64,000 nt of DNA, taken from positions 15,937,501 to 16,001,500 of the forward strand of contig NC_059351.1 of NCBI RefSeq assembly GCF_019703515.2, in the 5' to 3' direction. The notes beneath the pieces were generated by a model. The model was not told the origin of the DNA. It searched no databases and saw only the letters and a program-made list of their open reading frames with translations. The position numbers and the translations under genes are program-made. Source of the stretch: Myxocyprinus asiaticus (Eukaryota; Chordata; Actinopteri; Cypriniformes; Catostomidae). Numbering within the stretch: position 1 is the first letter of the stretch; the number at the start of each line of letters is the position of its first letter. This document shows positions 33,543 to 45,800 of the stretch, piece by piece.

Positions 33543-34608
33543 CAGGTGCATCTCAATAAATTAGAATGTCGTGGAAAAGTTCATTTATTTCAGTAATTCA
33601 ACTCAAATTGTGAAACTCGTGTATTAAATAAATTCAATGCACACAGACTAAAGTAGTTTAAGTCTTTGGTTCTTTTAATTGTGATGATTTTGGCTCACAT
33701 TTAACAAAAACCCACCAATTCACTATCTCAAAAAATTAGAATACATCATAAGACCAATAAAAAAAACATTTTTAGTGAATTGTTGGCCTTCTGGAAAGTA
33801 TGTTCATTTACTGTATATGTACTCAATACTTGGTAGGGGCTCATTTTGCTTTAATTACTGCCTCAATTCGGCATGACATGGAGGTGATCAGTTTGTGGCA
33901 CTGCTGAGGTGGTATGGAAGCCCAGGTTTCTTTGACAGTGGCCTTCAGCTCATCTGAATTTTTTGGTCTCATGTTTCTCATTTTCCTCTTGACAATATCC
34001 CATAGATTCTCTATGGGGTTCAGGTCTGGTGAGTTTGCTGGCCAGTCAAGCACACCAACACCATGGTCATTTAACCAACTTTTGGTGCTTTTGGCAGTGT
34101 GGGCAGGTGCCAAATCCTGCTGGAAAATGAAATCAGCATCTTTAAAAAGCTGGTCAGCAGAAGGAAGCATGAAGTGCTCCAAAATTTATTGGTAAACGGG
34201 TGCAGTGACTTTGGTTTTCAAAAAACATGAATGTTTGTGGCTTACCCTCCTTGTGAAGGGTGTCAATGATTGTCTTCTGGACAACTGTCAGGTCAGCAGT
34301 CTTCCCCATGATTGTGTAGCCTAGTGAACCAAACTGAGAGACCATTTTGAAGGCTCAGGAAACCTTTGCAGGTGTTTTGAGTTGATTAGCTGATTGGCAT
34401 GTCACCATATTCTAATTTTTTGAGATAGTGAATTGGTGGGTTTTTGTTAAATGTGAGCCAAAATCATCACAATTAAAAGAACCAAAGACTTAAACTACTT
34501 CAGTCTGTGTGCATTGAATTTATTTAATACACGAGTTTCACAATTTGAGTTGAATTACTGAAATAAATGAACTTTTCCACGACATTCTAATTTATTGAGA
34601 TGCACCTG
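33543..34608 (-). mobile_element. Tc1 family A, copy 3, internal deletion derivative
   Basis: 1066 bp, flanked by TA (33541-33542 and 34609-34610), with both long terminal repeats kept. About 510 bp of the transposase are missing, joined near 34227 where the sequence passes from GGTTTTCAAAAAACA straight to TGAATGTTTGTGG. It should be mobilisable only in trans. This is the usual route to a miniature element. Confidence 0.92.
33841..34345 (-). pseudogene. Tc1 family A transposase, deleted copy
   Basis: Keeps the first 40 or so residues (MGKTADLTVVQKTIIDTLHK) and the C-terminal catalytic part from about residue 230 (FQQDLAPAHT and SPDLNPIENLW present). It lacks most of the DNA-binding domain and the first catalytic Asp, and the join shifts the frame. 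Non-functional. Confidence 0.9.
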
Positions 34609-34795
34609 TACAGGATGGTGATACATCTTCCAATTTATTATTTGTTGAAATATATGGAAACATTTGCCTACATAGTTGTTAATCATGTTTTCTAGAAGTA
34701 TAAAAGATTAGGCTTCAACCTACAAAAATAGTAGTATACACATGTAAAGTTTAATGTATTTATTTAGCCTACTGTACATACATTAGTTTCAAGTT

Positions 34796-35128
34796 TTTGA
34801 CAAGTATTTTTTTATTTGTATAGCGCTTTTCACAACAGACGTCGTTTCAAAGCAGCTGCACAGGAAATTATGTTATAATGGAAAATAAAGCTAATGTCTT
34901 ATTCATCATTGTGCTGTATGATAAATTTGTGATTGTAGATTGTGCTTTAATAAGTAAATAATATCTGTTTTTATACCTCCAAGTGAGCAAGCCAAAGGCG
35001 ACCATCACAAAGAACAAAAAACTCCGTAAGATGTTGGTTAACGGAGAAAAACAACCCTGGGAGAATTAAGGCTCACTTTGGGGGCCAGTACCCTTCTGGC
35101 AAAACAGCATGAAAATAATGGCAATATT
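34796..35128 (+). repeat. dispersed repeat R2, copy 1
   Basis: Shares in order with 40800-41160: GTATAGCGCTTTTCACAACA, GTTTCAAAGCAGC, GTGAGCAAGCCAAAGGCGAC, GATGTTGGTTAACGGAGAAA and GGGGGCCAGTACCCTTCTGG. Non-coding, common in cyprinids; it ends where the next Tc1 begins. Confidence 0.75.
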
Positions 35129-35313
35129 AGTTGCCAAAAATATTGGCACCCTTGGTAAATATGCACAAAGAAGTCTGTGAAAAAAAAAATCTGCATTGTT
35201 TAGCCTTTTGATCTTTCAAAAATTTAAAATTCATAAAAATTTAACCTTTAATTGAATTAAAACAATTGAAGAACACCTGGAAAGTGATCTGAGAACATTC
35301 ATCCATACAGAAT

Positions 35314-35912
35314 CTACAGATCCTTCAAATTCAGAGGTCTATGTTGGTGGACTCTCCTCTTCAGTTCACCCCACAAATTTTCTATGGGGTTCAGGTCAGG
35401 GGACTGGGATGGCCATGGCAAAACCTTGATTTTGTGGTCAGTGAACCATTTTTGTGTTGATTTTGATGATTGTTTTGGATCATTGTCCAGCTGGAAGATC
35501 CAACCAGGGCCCATTGTAAGCTTTCTGGCAGAGGCAGTCAGGTTTTGATTTTTTATCTGTTGGCATTTGATAGAGTCCATGATGCCATGTATCTGAACAA
35601 GATGTCCAGGACCGCTGTCAGAAAAACAGCCCCACAACATTCAAGATGCAGCACCACATTTAACCGTGGGCATTGGGTACTACTTCATCTCTGTGTACAC
35701 CAAACCCATCTCTGGTGTTTGCTGCCAAAAAGCTCTTGTTTTGTTTTTGTTTCATCTAACCTTAGAACCCGGTCGCATTTGAAGTTCCAGTAGTGTCTGG
35801 CAAACTGAAGATGCTTGAGTTTGTTGTTGGATAAGAGCAGAGGCTTTTTTCTTGAAACCCTCCCAAACAACTCTTTCTTTTTTTTTTTAGATTTCCTGAC
35901 CCAAAGACCCAA
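35314..35912 (-). pseudogene. Tc1 family B transposase, catalytic-domain remnant
   Basis: The C-terminal half is readable: MLWGCFSDSGPGHLVQIHG, then an Asp in IFQLDNDPKQSSKS and a Glu in SPDLNPIENLWGELKRR, 34 residues apart (DD34E). A further upstream frame (35912-35685) holds RHYWNFKCDRVLRLDETK, the region of the first catalytic Asp, where FSDES-type sequence would be expected but LRLDETK is seen. The frame is shifted between the two pieces and the N-terminus is split by the family A insertion. Dead copy. Confidence 0.8.
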
Positions 35913-36163
35913 CTAATTTCTGCAGTTCTTCAGCTGTGATCCTTGGAGATTCTTTGGCTACTTGAACCATCCTCCGCGCTGTGTGTGGAGACAATATAGA
36001 CACACATCCTTCTCCAGGCCAATTCTTAACATCTCCAGTTGACTGGAACTTGATAATTATTGCCCTGATGGAGGAAATGGGTATTTTTCAATGCTTTGGC
36101 TATTTTCTATAGCCACTTCCCATTTTGTGAAGCTCAACAACCTTTTGCCGCATATCAGAACTA

Positions 36164-37738
36164 CAGGTGCATCTCAATAAATTAGAATGTCGTGGAAAAG
36201 TTCATTTATTTCAGTAATTCAACTCAAAATTGTGAAACTCGTGTATTAAATAAATTCAATGCACACAGACTGAAGTAGTTTAAGTCTTTGGTTCTTTTAA
36301 TTGTGATGATTTTGGCTCACATTTAACAAAAACCCACCAATTCACTCTCTCAAAAAATTAGAATACATCATAAGACCAATAAAAAAAACATTTTTAGTGA
36401 ATTGTTGGCCTTCTGGAAAGTATGTTCATTTACTGTATATGTGCTCAATGCTTGGTAGGGGCTCCTTTTGCTTTAATTACTGCCTCAATTCGGCGTGGCA
36501 TGGAGGTGATCAGTTTGTGGCACTGCTGAGGTGGTATGGAAGCCCAGGTTTCTTTGACAGTGGCCTTCAGCTCATCTGCATTTTTTGGTCTCTTGTTTCT
36601 CATTTTCCTCTTGACAATACCCCATAGATTCTCTATGGGGTTCAGGTCTGGTGAGTTTGCTGGCCAGTCAAACACACCAACACCATGGTCATTTAACCAG
36701 CTTTTGGCAGTGTGGACAGGTGCCAAATCCTGCTGGAAAATGAAATCAGCATCTTTAAAAAGCTGGTCAGCAGAAGGAAGCATGAAGTGCTCCAAAATTT
36801 ATTGGTAAACGGGTGCAGTGACTTTGGTTTTCAAAAAACACAATGGACCAACACCAGCAGATGACATTGCACCCCAAATCATCACAGACTGTGGAAACTT
36901 AACACTGGACTTCAAGCAACTTGGGCTATGAGCTTCTCCACCCTTCCTCCAGACTCTAGGACCTTGTTTCCAAATGAAATACAAAACTTGCTCTCATCTG
37001 AAAAGAGGACTTTGGAGCACTGGGCAACAGTCCAGTTCTTCTTCTCCTTAGCCCAGGTAAGACGCCTCTGACATTGTCTGTGGTTCAGGAGTGGCTTAAC
37101 AAGAGGAATACGACAACTGTAGCCAAATTCCTTGACACGTCTGTGTGTGGTGGCTCTTGATGCCTTGACCCCAGCCTCAGTCCATTCCTTGTGAAGTTCA
37201 CCCAAATTCTTGAATCGATTTTGCTTGACAATCCTCATAAGGCTGCGGTTCTCTCGGTTGGTTGTGCATCTTTTTCTTCCACACTTTTTCCTTCCACTCA
37301 ACTTTCTGTTAACATGCTTGGATACAGCACTCTGTGAACAGCCAGCTTCTTTGGCAATGAATGTTTGTGGCTTACCCTCCTTGTGAAGGGTGTCAATGAT
37401 TGTCTTCTGGACCACTGTCAGATCAGCAGTCTTCCCCATGATTGTGTGGCCTAGTGAACCAAACTGAGAGACCATTTTGAAGGCTCAGGAAACCTTTGCA
37501 GGTGTTTTGAGTTGATTAGCTGATTGGCATGTCACCATATTCTAATTTTTTGAGATAGTGAATTGGTGGGTTTTTGTTAAATGTGAGCCAAAGTCATCAC
37601 AATTAAAAGAACCAAAGACTTAAACTACTTCAGTCTGTGTACACTGAATTTATTTAATACACGAGTTTCACAATTTGAGTTGAATTACTGAAATAAATTA
37701 ACTTTTCCATGACATTCTAATTTATTGAGATGCACCTG
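36164..37738 (-). mobile_element. Tc1 family A, copy 4, nested in family B
   Basis: 1575 bp, TA on both sides (36162-36163 and 37739-37740). Matches the other family A copies over its full length, including the long IR/DR termini. Confidence 0.95.
36445..37475 (-). pseudogene. Tc1 family A transposase, copy 4, frameshifted
   Basis: The N-terminal 180 or so residues are open (MVSQFGSLGHTIM to about LESGGRVEK). A one-base loss at about 36965 (ACCTTGTTTCC where copy 2 has ACCTTGGTTTCC) breaks the frame just after the first catalytic region. The C-terminal part is open in another frame but lacks Ser-Thr-Lys after HTAK, which shortens the D-to-E spacing from 34 to 31. Both changes argue against activity. 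Confidence 0.9.
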
Positions 37739-38105
37739 TATATTCTTTAGTCTAACCCACTGTGATTGATGATTAAGGGAATTTGGCCTGTGTGTTACCT
37801 CATATTTATACTCCTGTGAAACAGGAAGTCATGGCTGAACAATTTCATGTTCCTAGTCACCCAGGTGTACTACAAAATGTAAAATATGAATGTGAATATA
37901 TTTCTGATATATTTTACTCAAGAATTTCTAGGGGTGCCATTAATTGTGGCCAACGTGTTTTGGAGAAAAATATTTATTTAATAATGAGATATTTCCCCCT
38001 TTTCAATTGTTTTACTTCAATTAAAGGTTTGATTTTTGTGAATGTTTTGAATGAAAGATCAAAAGGATAAACAATGCAGCCATTTTCACAGCCTTCTTCG
38101 CTCAT

Positions 38106-38880
38106 TGTTGTGTAGGTGAATCAGGATTGTGTTCTGAGGAGGTTCTAATGTCTCTAGCCTTTCTCTTGGTGTGTCGATTTAAACACAGGAGCGGATCAGG
38201 TTCAAAGCAGAAGGAGTTATTGCCCTGAAGAGTCCTACATGAAGGCAATTAGGGTATACAGAGTGTGGTTCTGACAATAAAAAAGAAATAAAGAAATAAT
38301 CAGACTTGACTGCTATATCAAAATAACCACATTAATCTACACAATATTAAGGTTCACTGAAATAAATCAACTCTCAATAATGCAATACACAATGCAATGC
38401 AGCGCTGTCATACTTATGTAAACGTTGTACGTTGAAAACGAAAGTGATAAGTAGCGCACAGTACACTACTCAAATATAAACTTAACATAAAGTAATCATC
38501 AGCATCGCAGCATAATGGCAGGAATAAAAATATACAGAAAGGATGAGGATGAAAACAATGATATTAGTAAACATGCACCGAACACGCTAACTTAACATTA
38601 ACGCTATAAGTTCCAACGATCTCAATAACAGCGGCCAGACACCATTTTAACTTATAAAACAAACGCTATGACTAACAAGGATTGTCTACAGTATAAACTG
38701 GTACTTACAATCACTCATAGACGCACACTATTATACACAGACTTAAGTTATTACTCCCGGTCCCGGGGTAATTCTCTCTCAATTCATTCCGCTGAGTCAT
38801 GGTGGTGACTGACAGGTGTGCTAAGCCCCGCCTTTCCAACACTCATACTTACCAAGGATACCACTACTATATGTGTAGAA
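38106..38880. other. Mx upstream region, no second gene proven
   Basis: Less AT-rich than its surroundings near 38400-38850. Contains a perfect GAAANNGAAA motif (separate entry), an AP-1-like TGAGTCATG at about 38793 and a minus-strand ATG followed closely by a strong GTAAGT donor (about 38724-38712), which could be a divergent first exon, but no partner exon is recognisable. Confidence 0.35.
38434..38445 (+). promoter_or_regulatory. ISRE/IRF-type motif, distal
   Basis: GAAAACGAAAGT fits the interferon-stimulated response consensus GAAANNGAAA exactly. It is about 1.0 kb before the Mx start codon. Family knowledge: fish and mammalian Mx promoters are driven by ISREs bound by ISGF3/IRF. Use at this site is inferred. 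Confidence 0.5.
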
Positions 38881-39010
38881 CAAGTCATGGTTAAAATGAG
38901 TAAACTAAGTAAATGTTATGGGCCAATGTTTAAACAAAATTACGTTGTATGAACTGTAAGATTAGTGATTAAGTCTTGTATTAACTTTGGAAGCCTACAT
39001 TGTATTGAAC
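38881..39010 (+). repeat. dispersed repeat R2, tail fragment in the Mx promoter region
   Basis: Matches 41165-41275: CAAGTCATGGTT, AAACTAAGTAA, GGGCCAATGTTTAAACAAA and TATGAACTGTAAGATTA occur in the same order. Confidence 0.7.
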
Positions 39011-39179
39011 CCGGAGTATATATTTTACTTGTGGGGTCTGGGACATGCAAACAAATGAAAAACAAAAAAAAAACAAACCTATTCTATTCTCTTCTCTTTT
39101 CCCCGCCCTGTTATTTGACCACACTGTATAGGCTACTGTTCTAATGATTTGTTTAACAATGAAGCCGTGCCACCAGGAA

Positions 39180-39217
39180 GAAACGAAACCTTATAGTAAT
39201 TTTCAGGAAATGAAACT
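39180..39217 (+). promoter_or_regulatory. paired ISRE-like motifs, Mx proximal promoter
   Basis: GAAACGAAACC (39180-39190) and GGAAATGAAACT (39206-39217) each contain the IRF core AANNGAAA. They lie 215-250 bp before the ATG, where Mx promoters usually carry ISREs. In each, the two GAAA-type half-sites are separated by one base rather than two, so they are imperfect. No clear TATA box seen. Confidence 0.55.
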
Positions 39218-39431
39218 TACAGCAACGTTAGGTTCACAAATGCACTAGGCTTCTGTTCTAGTAAACGCACGCTGCACTTAACAGCATCACTCTAAAAGCA
39301 AACCGGGAGGTGTTTTACAAATCGAAAAGTTTAAGATTCAAGATACGAATCGATAGAGTCAATACATCTGATACAGGCGGAGGAGATTATTTATTTTCGC
39401 TATTTAGAAATTTTGTCGTTTTATCGAGAGG

Positions 39432-39775
39432 ATGAGTTACACATTCAGTCAGCAATATGAGGAAAAAATCCGCCCTTGCATCGATACAATCGACAAATTA
39501 CGTTCTTTGGGAGTCGAAAAGGATTTGGCGCTACCTGCCATAGCCGTTATTGGGGACCAAAGCTCAGGAAAAAGTTCTGTTCTAGAGGCACTGTCAGGAA
39601 TCGCGTTGCCCAGGGGTAGTGGTAAGTATTCTCCCTTGCCATCAATAAGCAGGCGGAGCAGCACATATTATATAAAAGGGTGCTTTGTTTTTTTTTCTTT
39701 AACTTTGAACACTTTTGGCTCTGTAGACTTCTGATTTATGTCTTCCGATTTCCCTATTTGTTTACATTTCCACAG

Positions 39776-39806
<31 letters not shown>

Positions 39807-42800
39807 GTGAAACTATACGCATTCATATTGTTAGTGATGAAATTTTGCCATAGCTGAGCACTATAAATGACTAATTATACTACATTTAAAAATGTGCTGT
39901 GCAAATGGTAATACCATGGTACATAAATACAGTATTGTACTAGAATACCATAGTCGTATGAAATATCAAGGAATTGTCCAAGGTATTTTAACCTTTTGGC
40001 ACCTGAGTTTCTCTTGACAGACCCCCCAGCGTGAGTTCTTTAATGCGCGCTGTAAAAAATGAAAAAATAAATAAATAAATAAATAAAAAATCTTACATTA
40101 CACTTCACAGCAGATGCACTGGAGTACAGATTATATATTATCGAGCATATAATGTGTTTTTTAGATGTTTATAACGATTGATTATAATAGATAAAATGCG
40201 ATCGCGAATGCGCTTGCCAGCTATGTGTGCCATGTTGTTTACATGCAATGCAACATGGGACTTTGAGTTCATGTAAAGCATGGAAGCAGGTTCCAAAAAC
40301 ATAACACTTCCACTTTCCCAGTACCTGAAGTGGTTAGAATGAGTGATGGATGGAATGGGAGAAGGCTCGAGTGAACTGACTAGTTTGTATATTCTTTGAT
40401 GTTAGAAAACATGGCCACAGCCAGAGGTGTAGACTATTCCAGGGGGGATGGGGGTAGGCAACTCAATAGAAAAAAACAAGCAAGTACAACACCCTGCACC
40501 CCAATGTTCAAGCCAAATCTATGCCCTTGGTTGAAGTGCTGCATCAAAACAGTGTGCTCCGACGGTAACGGCTTTAAACTTTTATTTAGTGATTGTTTGA
40601 ATGTTTGTAACATATAAAAAAATTAATATATTGTGAAGTTGAAAAGACTATTTGAGCAGCTGGTTCATTATGACAACCGCTTCAGTCCCACTTTTGCTGG
40701 TAAACAGCAGCACGAATGCAGATCACAACGGTTTGATCGTACCATCCGAGTCCAATCAGCGTAATCACACCGGTTTGATTATACATGCGAAAGGGTTTTA
40801 AAGTCAAGTCATTTTTATGTGTATAGCACCTTTCATAACACACATCATTTCAAAGCAGCTTTATAGAAAATCATGCATTAACAGAAAATTAAACTGTAAT
40901 ATCTATAATGTCTTAGAGTCATCATTGTGTAGTTTGATAAAATACGATTGTGAACTGTGTTTCAAAATAATTAATTAAAAAATAATTGTATTTAGAGACT
41001 CAGTGAGCAAGCCGAAGGCGACTGTTGCAAGGAACACAAATCTCCATACGATGTTGATTAATGGAGAAAAATAACATTGAGAGAAACCAGGCTCACGGTG
41101 GGGGCCAGTTAACCTCTGGCTAACAGCATGAATATAATGCCAATACTACTTAATTATATATAGTGCAAGTCATGGTTTAAAATTATTAAACTAAGTAAGT
41201 GTTAAGGGCCAGTGTTTAAACAAAGATTTTGTATGAACTATAAGATTAATGACTAATGTCTTTGAAGTCCATCCTGGATTAACTGCAGAAGTTCACATAG
41301 ATGCTTTGTCCTTTGTTAGTTGGCTGATGAACGGTTTTGTTGGCAATTAATTGATAGTCTATGTATTCCATTATAAGAGTGTAATCCATCATTAGACCAA
41401 GGTGATGCAGGCAGAGATCAGTCAGGTGCATCGCAGTTGAACAGTTAAAGAATGCTATAGTACCAAAAACACATGGTAATGCCTTATTGATAACTCACTT
41501 AAAATGAAACCATTGAATAGTAAATGAACAATTCTTCAGTTTTTTTTTTTTTTTTTTTTTTTTTACTACGTTTTTTACAGGAATTGTTACACGATGCCCT
41601 CTTGTGCTCAAGATGATCAGAACTAAGGAGGAAGATGGATGGCATGGGAAAATCAGTTACAACCAGGATTATGTGGAGGACATTGACGACCCAGCAGATG
41701 TTGAGAAAAAGATTCGTGAGGGTAGATAAAGTTTAGAATACATTTCATGTGATCTCTCAAATATGTGCAATCCTTTGACAGAAAATATTTACAAATAAGT
41801 CTAATTACACTTGTAGCCCAGGATGAGATGGCTGGAACAGGGGTTGGTATAAGTGAAGAACTTATCAGTTTGCAGATCACTTCTGCAAATGTCCCTGACC
41901 TCACGCTTATTGACCTCCCCGGTATCGCTCGAGTGGCAGTCAAGGGTCAACCTGAGAATATTGGAGAGCAGGTAATATATTCTCTAAACTTCCTTTAGAA
42001 AAAAGTACTATGACAGTACCAAGGTATAAGATGACAAAACCATGGAACTTTGATCCATGTATATACCATATGCATATACCATAGTTTTACATGGGACCCA
42101 AAAATGGTCATGACAGGAGATTAAAAATCAGATGCGCAAGCCAGGTTAGTAAGTGATTATATCACACTAGTCTTAAGTTAGCATCTATAATGCTTAAAGC
42201 TGAAGTTTGTAATTTCTGTGCCACTAGTGCCACCAAACGGAACTGCAAAAATAAACTTAGAATATAAGAATATGCCATCCATCTGCTGTTGCACAAACAA
42301 ACAGATATTCCCGCTCCAAATTCACACCATTGGTTGAGTCAATGTTGTTGTGTCAGGCTGGACGGGTTGCAAAGGAATAGTTTCAATAAAAATGAAATTT
42401 CTCTCATCATTTACTCACCCTCATGCCATCCTGGATGTGTATGGCTTTCTTTCTTCTGCTGCATGCAAACAAAGATTTTTAGAAGAATATTTCAGCTCTG
42501 CAGGAATGCAAGTCAACCGGGTCCAAAACTTTAAAGCTCCAAAAGCATAAAAAGGCAGCATAAAAGTAATACATTTGACTCCACTGGTTAAATCCATGTC
42601 TTCAGAAGCGATATGATAGGTGTGAGTGAGAAAGAGATCAATTTTTAAGTTCTTTTTTTTAATTATTAATCGGCACTTTCAAACAGCCCTCCTAAGCGCT
42701 TTTCTCTCCTAGTTCTTCTTTTGTTTTTGGTGATTTACAGAAGAATTTATAGCAAAAATGGGCCTAAATATTGATCTGTTTCTCACCCAAACCTATCATA

Positions 42801-45800
42801 TCACTTCTGAAGATATGGATAACTTTTATGCTGCCTTTATATGCTTTTTGGAGCATCAACATTTTGGCACCCATTCACTTGCATTGTATGGGCCTACAGA
42901 GCTGAACTATTTTTCTAAAAATCATAATTTGTGTTCTGCAGAAAAAAGAAAGTCATACACATCTGGGATGGCATGAGGGTGAGTAAATGATGAGAGAATG
43001 ATGAATGATGAAATAATGAATGAGGTGAATTATTCCTTTAAGTCAGCGTTTTGAAATGTTTACTAAATTTACTATAAATGTTATTTTTCTTGTTTTTACA
43101 AACTGATGGATGAGACTAAATTATTTTCATTGATAATCGACATGAAGCATGGTTTGCTTAAGGACACAGGAACATCAGTCAAATGCATTCATTCCAGATT
43201 AAGAGACTGATCAGGAAGTTTGTTACCAAGCAAGAAACAATCAACCTTGTTGTGGTGCCATGCAATGTTGACATTGCGACCACAGAAGCATTAAAGATGG
43301 CTCAGGAAGAGGACCCTGAAGGCGAAAGGACTTTAGGTGCGCAGTACTCATGCACAGTATTCACTACATACATGCAAACTACGTAACCTTCAAAATGGAT
43401 TAGTAAAATCATACGTTTTCTGATCTGATTGTATTGTATGTCTACTATAGGCATCCTAACAAAGCCGGATCTGGTGGATAAGGGCACTGAAGGGGCTGTG
43501 GTAGACATTGTGCACAATGAGGTCATTCCACTTTCTAAAGGCTACATGATTGTCAGGTGCAGGGGACAGAAAGAGATCACGGAGCAGGTTACTCTTAAGG
43601 AGGCCACAGAGACAGAGAAGATCTTCTTCAAAGACCATCCTCATTTTAGGTGGGTACATGGTTACATTTAAATATGATCACACAGGAAATTGACATGTTC
43701 CATATACATATATTGTTCCGGAACCCAGATATAAACCCCATTCTGCCAAATTACTGACAAGTGGCATCTGCTATCCAACATTTTTGCATCAGTTCAAAAG
43801 TGTTTCCCTTTCCTGTGGCGCTATGCTTATAGCACCCTGCGGAAACAGCCCCAGAGACATGGGTTCTACTCCCATGGAAACCAGGGAGTAATCATGTTTT
43901 CAAGATTCGGAACTTGCATTTTCCCTCTGTGATTAAATTATAAATCCACTGTCTGTAGGTTTATGGTTGGGTTTGGGTTAGGCCATATGGTTAATAAAAT
44001 ATGAATTCCTGTTGACTGTATTACATCATTTACATCTAAAAATGAACTCGCTTTTGGTGTCAGTCTGTGAACGTTTCACCTGGAAACTGGAGCTCACACT
44101 TTCCAATACGTTCAACAACACTTCCAGCTTTGGCTGTGTAAGCACAGATCGATTTCAGCAGCAGAACTTTCGACAATTTACCAAGCTGAAAGAGTGCTAT
44201 AACATCAACGGGCTGCAATTTCATTCTACAGATATTACAGATAGTATTTTTAACTACTTGTTAAAAAGCTCTTACATTTTTCCACTCAGAACACTCTATG
44301 AAGAGGGCTTTGCTACTATTCCCAAGTTGGCTGAGAAACTAACAATTGAGTTGGTTCATCACATTCAGGTGAAACAATTTCTAGTGAAAGAGACTGGCAA
44401 AATTATTTGACTCATAATAAACACAACTAATTTTCCTATGGACAATATGTTATGTAGAAATCACTGCCTCGGCTAGAGGAGCAAATCGAGAAAAAGCTTG
44501 AAGAGACACAAAAGGAACTGCAGGCATATGGCACTGGACCACCATCAGACCCTGCAGAAAGATTTAGCTTTCTCATTGATGTGAGTACAGCCATGAAGTC
44601 TACACACATGCCAGTCATCCAACCTAAATGCACAGAAGATTCTAGACTAAACAATATCTAGTTAGGTGTTTTCTCCTTGCACACTCACTGAGAAACTGCT
44701 AGTTGCTTACCAGAACCAAACACAACTATAAAACTTGTGCTTAAGTTTGCATTTTAGTAAAGAGCTTAAACACCCAGATCACTAATATCTTCCACAATGG
44801 TAAATAATCATCCCTCATACCAAGCAGAAAAATAGCTTCATAAATATGCAGCCTCATAAAGAAAAGAAAAGAAGAAAGTAACACATTTAAATTGATTTAA
44901 AGAGAATAAATCTTTTCTCTTGTTGTCTCAATTGTTGAATTCAGAAAGTTACAGCTTTCACTCAGGATACTTTCAACCTGACCACTGGAGAGGTGCTTAA
45001 AACTGCTTCAGATCTATTGATTTTTCCAGAACTCCGCAAAGAATTTGCAAAATGGAAGTGCATCTTGGATCGTTCAGGAGATTCCTGTGAGTCAAGTATA
45101 TATGAGAAATGGAGAGTTTCTTTTTTTTTTTATTAGACTTGTATAAGAGTACTGTTCCCAAAATTTAACTGAATGAACTGCAGATGTGTGTATATACAGT
45201 ACATGTGCACACACTGTGCAGTAATGTGCTTGTTTCATACTGAGATCTTGCTTTAACAAAAGTCAACCAACCTGCTTGATACATTGTTTTTGACGATACT
45301 GTATATCTGATTATTCATGATGTAAAATAAAATCAGGTCTGGAGACAGAATAAAACTTCCACAACTCAAATGCTTTACTTCATGAGAATGAATTAGACTA
45401 CTTATAATCACAGTATTCTAAAATTGTTCACAGTCAATAGGAAGCTTCAGAGAGAAGTAGATAATTATGAAGCCAAGTATCGGGGCAGAGAGCTTCCAGG
45501 CTTCATCAATTACAAGACCTTTGAGGGTCTTGTCAGGGAACAGATCAGGCAGTTAGAGGAACCTGCGTTAAAGACACTGAAGACCATCTCAGGTAAGGCT
45601 TTTTTATATTTCAAATTTCAAATGTTTCTCTGTGCATAGCCTGCCTTCAACAAAATGTTGTCGGTTCCCAAACCTAGTGAGCTGCCTCATTGCCTCCTGC
45701 CTACATAGGCAGCTGTATTCTATGTCAGTATCTTAACTGAAATGGAGCCTCAAGAGACCGATCTGGAACTCTCTAGATTGGCAGCAACTCCACACGTCGT

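Larger units (their letters stand above)
35131..38105 (-). mobile_element. Tc1 family B element, interrupted by Tc1 family A copy 4
   Basis: The left end has GCCAAAAATATTGGCACCC and CACAAAGAAGTCTGTG, then TCTGCATTGTTTAGCCTTTT. The right side (about 37985-38095) carries the inverted counterpart: AATTAAAGGTTTGA, GATCAAAAGGATAAACAATG, CAGCC and CACAGCCTTCTTCG. The right tip is lost. A family A element (36164-37738) sits inside it with its own TA duplication, so family B was here first. The transposase is degenerate. Confidence 0.8.
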
